Assembly (NCBI RefSeq): GCF_010389155.1
Contig: NC_057762.1
Location: 35,462,055 to 35,526,054, forward strand
DNA length: 64,000 nucleotides
Reading direction: 5' to 3'
Origin: Erigeron canadensis
Taxonomy: Eukaryota; Streptophyta; Magnoliopsida; Asterales; Asteraceae
The position numbers were made by a program, and so were the translations under genes. A model generated the notes under the pieces. That model searched no databases. It worked only from the letters and a program-made list of their open reading frames with translations, and was not told where the DNA came from. Numbering within the stretch: the stretch's first letter is position 1; the number at the start of each line of letters is the position of its first letter. This document shows positions 62,668 through 64,000 of the stretch, piece by piece.

Positions 62668-64000
62668 ATGTCGGGAGATAAAGATGGAAACAACAATCAA
62701 GTTGTTGCCATACCGTTATCATCCTATCAATGTCCAATTCTAAACAATACGAACTATACGTTATGGGTAATACGAATGAAGAAGATACTCGTGGCAAATG
62801 GAACATGGGATATAGTAGAAGGAACGGGCACATCAAAAGAGATCGATATAAAAAAGGATAGTTCTGCATCTGCATATCTATTCCAAGGATTGCCAGAAGA
62901 TTTGCAAATGCAAGTTGCGAGATGTGAAACAACAAAACAAACTTGGGACTCATTAAAGGCCAGATTTGTTGGGACAGAAGATGTTCAACAAGCGCACTCG
63001 CAACAATTGAAGTCAGAATTTGAGAGACTTGTTATGAAAGAAGATGAATCAATAGATTCATTTGTCGGAAAGATGATGAACATTATTACAAAAGGCTGCT
63101 ACATGTGGATTGGCATTTGTTGAACAAACGAAAGTACGAAAAATACTCAACGCAGTGCCAGATAAGTTTATACCAATAGTAGCAACCATTGAAATGGTTG
63201 TTGATTTTAAGGAAGCGAAGTTGGAGGAGGTTATTGGGAAACTTTAGACTTACGAAGAAAGGCTTAAGTTTAGAAAAGAAAGTGGAGAAAATAATAGTGA
63301 AAAGTTGTTCACACGCCAAGGGAATGGCAGAAATTATGAACGCAACTATGGGAATAATAGACGAGGAGGTGGTAATCAGACAAGAGGAAGAGGCCAAGGA
63401 AGATTCATGAGAGATAATAGAAATGAAGATAGTTTCGATAGATGGAAGAAAAGCCCTGGAGATCAAAACTATCCAAGAAGACAACTTAAGGACATACAAT
63501 GTTATAATTGTCAAGATTTTGGACACTTTGCTGCAAATTGTCCAAAACCAAACCACAGAGAAGAAAAAGCGAACCTTGTGTTCGAAGATGGCGAACCAGC
63601 ACTATTGATGGTTACTACTAAGGATGGAAAGGAGACAACATCCTTAAAACAAGAGAAACAAAGAAATGGAATTCTCATTAAGGAAGATGAAATTCCAAAA
63701 GGAAAGTTCGATGACATGAGGTCAGAGATAGAAAGTGATTTAAGAAGTAAACTAGAGTTTTGGAAGTTTGAATTACTCCAAGACTTTGAGATGGAGAAAC
63801 AAGAGTTCGAGAAGAAAATGAAAGATAGAGAGATAGCATTTGAGAAACAAATGCAAAAAGAGTTAGAGAACCTGAAGAAGTTAAGAGATTGCACAAGCAA
63901 AGAGATAAAAGAGTTAAAGACGAAAAGAGAAGAATTTGAGAAAGAAAACCATGAAGTTGTTTCAAATAAGAAACTACTAAAGGAAGAACCAAGAGTTGAC
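62668..64000 (+). pseudogene. Copia gag-pol 5' part, broken, continuing past the window
   Basis: The start MSGDKDGNNN leads to a DUF4219/UBN2-type gag: LNNTNYTLWVIRMKKIL, SAYLFQGLPED, then TKQTWDSLKARF. A one-base insertion (extra G at 63094/63095) shifts the frame; gag continues in frame 3 with KVRKILNAVPDKF. A TAG (63245-63247) then replaces an expected Gln codon before TYEERL. An RGRGQGRF stretch and a CCHC zinc knuckle, CYNCQDFGHFAANCP (about 63502-63545), follow. After the knuckle comes a long charged segment with heptad-like pattern (about 63690-63990), probably a coiled coil. Two lesions mean no full gag is made. Protease, integrase and RT would lie beyond 64000. Confidence 0.88.

Overview
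This is a TE-rich, AT-rich stretch of a flowering-plant nuclear genome. The evidence is spliced GT-AG genes (alpha-tubulin, mitochondrial COX6a, a BAM/CLV1-class receptor kinase), a nuclear copy of plastid ycf1, and plant-type LTR elements, LINEs, MITEs, SINEs and Helitrons. It is a eudicot; an asterid such as Asteraceae is possible, but I cannot prove the family from sequence alone.

Only three host genes are convincing, all on the minus strand. (1) COX6A (5934-10630): four exons reconstruct an exact 102-aa protein. Its third intron was enlarged by an insertion of about 3 kb containing a LINE remnant. Its 3' end is duplicated downstream (4468-5202), and that copy keeps the intron without the insertion. 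Its promoter side carries organellar DNA (about 10806-11914) between two 58-bp direct repeats. (2) Alpha-tubulin (13377-15948): four exons, exactly 450 aa. (3) A BAM1-like LRR receptor kinase (28446-31541): two exons, 999 aa, with a 96-nt intron that has no stop and is a multiple of three.

Layout: 1-4467 holds nested retrotransposons (a gypsy-type LTR inside a copia pol remnant, then a 1.5-kb copia 3' LTR). 4468-16130 is the COX6A/tubulin block. 16131-28445 is intergenic with at least five MITE-like elements, a putative solo LTR and a SINE. 28446-31541 is the receptor kinase. 31542-40386 is AT-rich with MITEs and a Helitron. 40392-49234 is a complete Ty3/gypsy-derived element with a TTGTC target duplication, 2.4-2.8-kb LTRs and a decayed interior. 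49235-57300 holds Helitrons, a SINE, tandem repeats and MITEs. 58298-59451 is a small LTR element with an AATAT duplication, and a solo LTR of the same family sits inside the gypsy 3' LTR. 61768-64000 is the 5' part of a copia element with a broken gag.

The most informative signals are historical: the COX6A locus records several successive insertions and a duplication, and the two gypsy LTRs share an 894-bp tract with no differences inside otherwise about 2% diverged sequence, which suggests gene conversion. I found no CRISPR array, operon or prokaryote-like system, and no clear undescribed protein system. All coordinates were read by eye, so element edges are exact only where a target duplication is stated.
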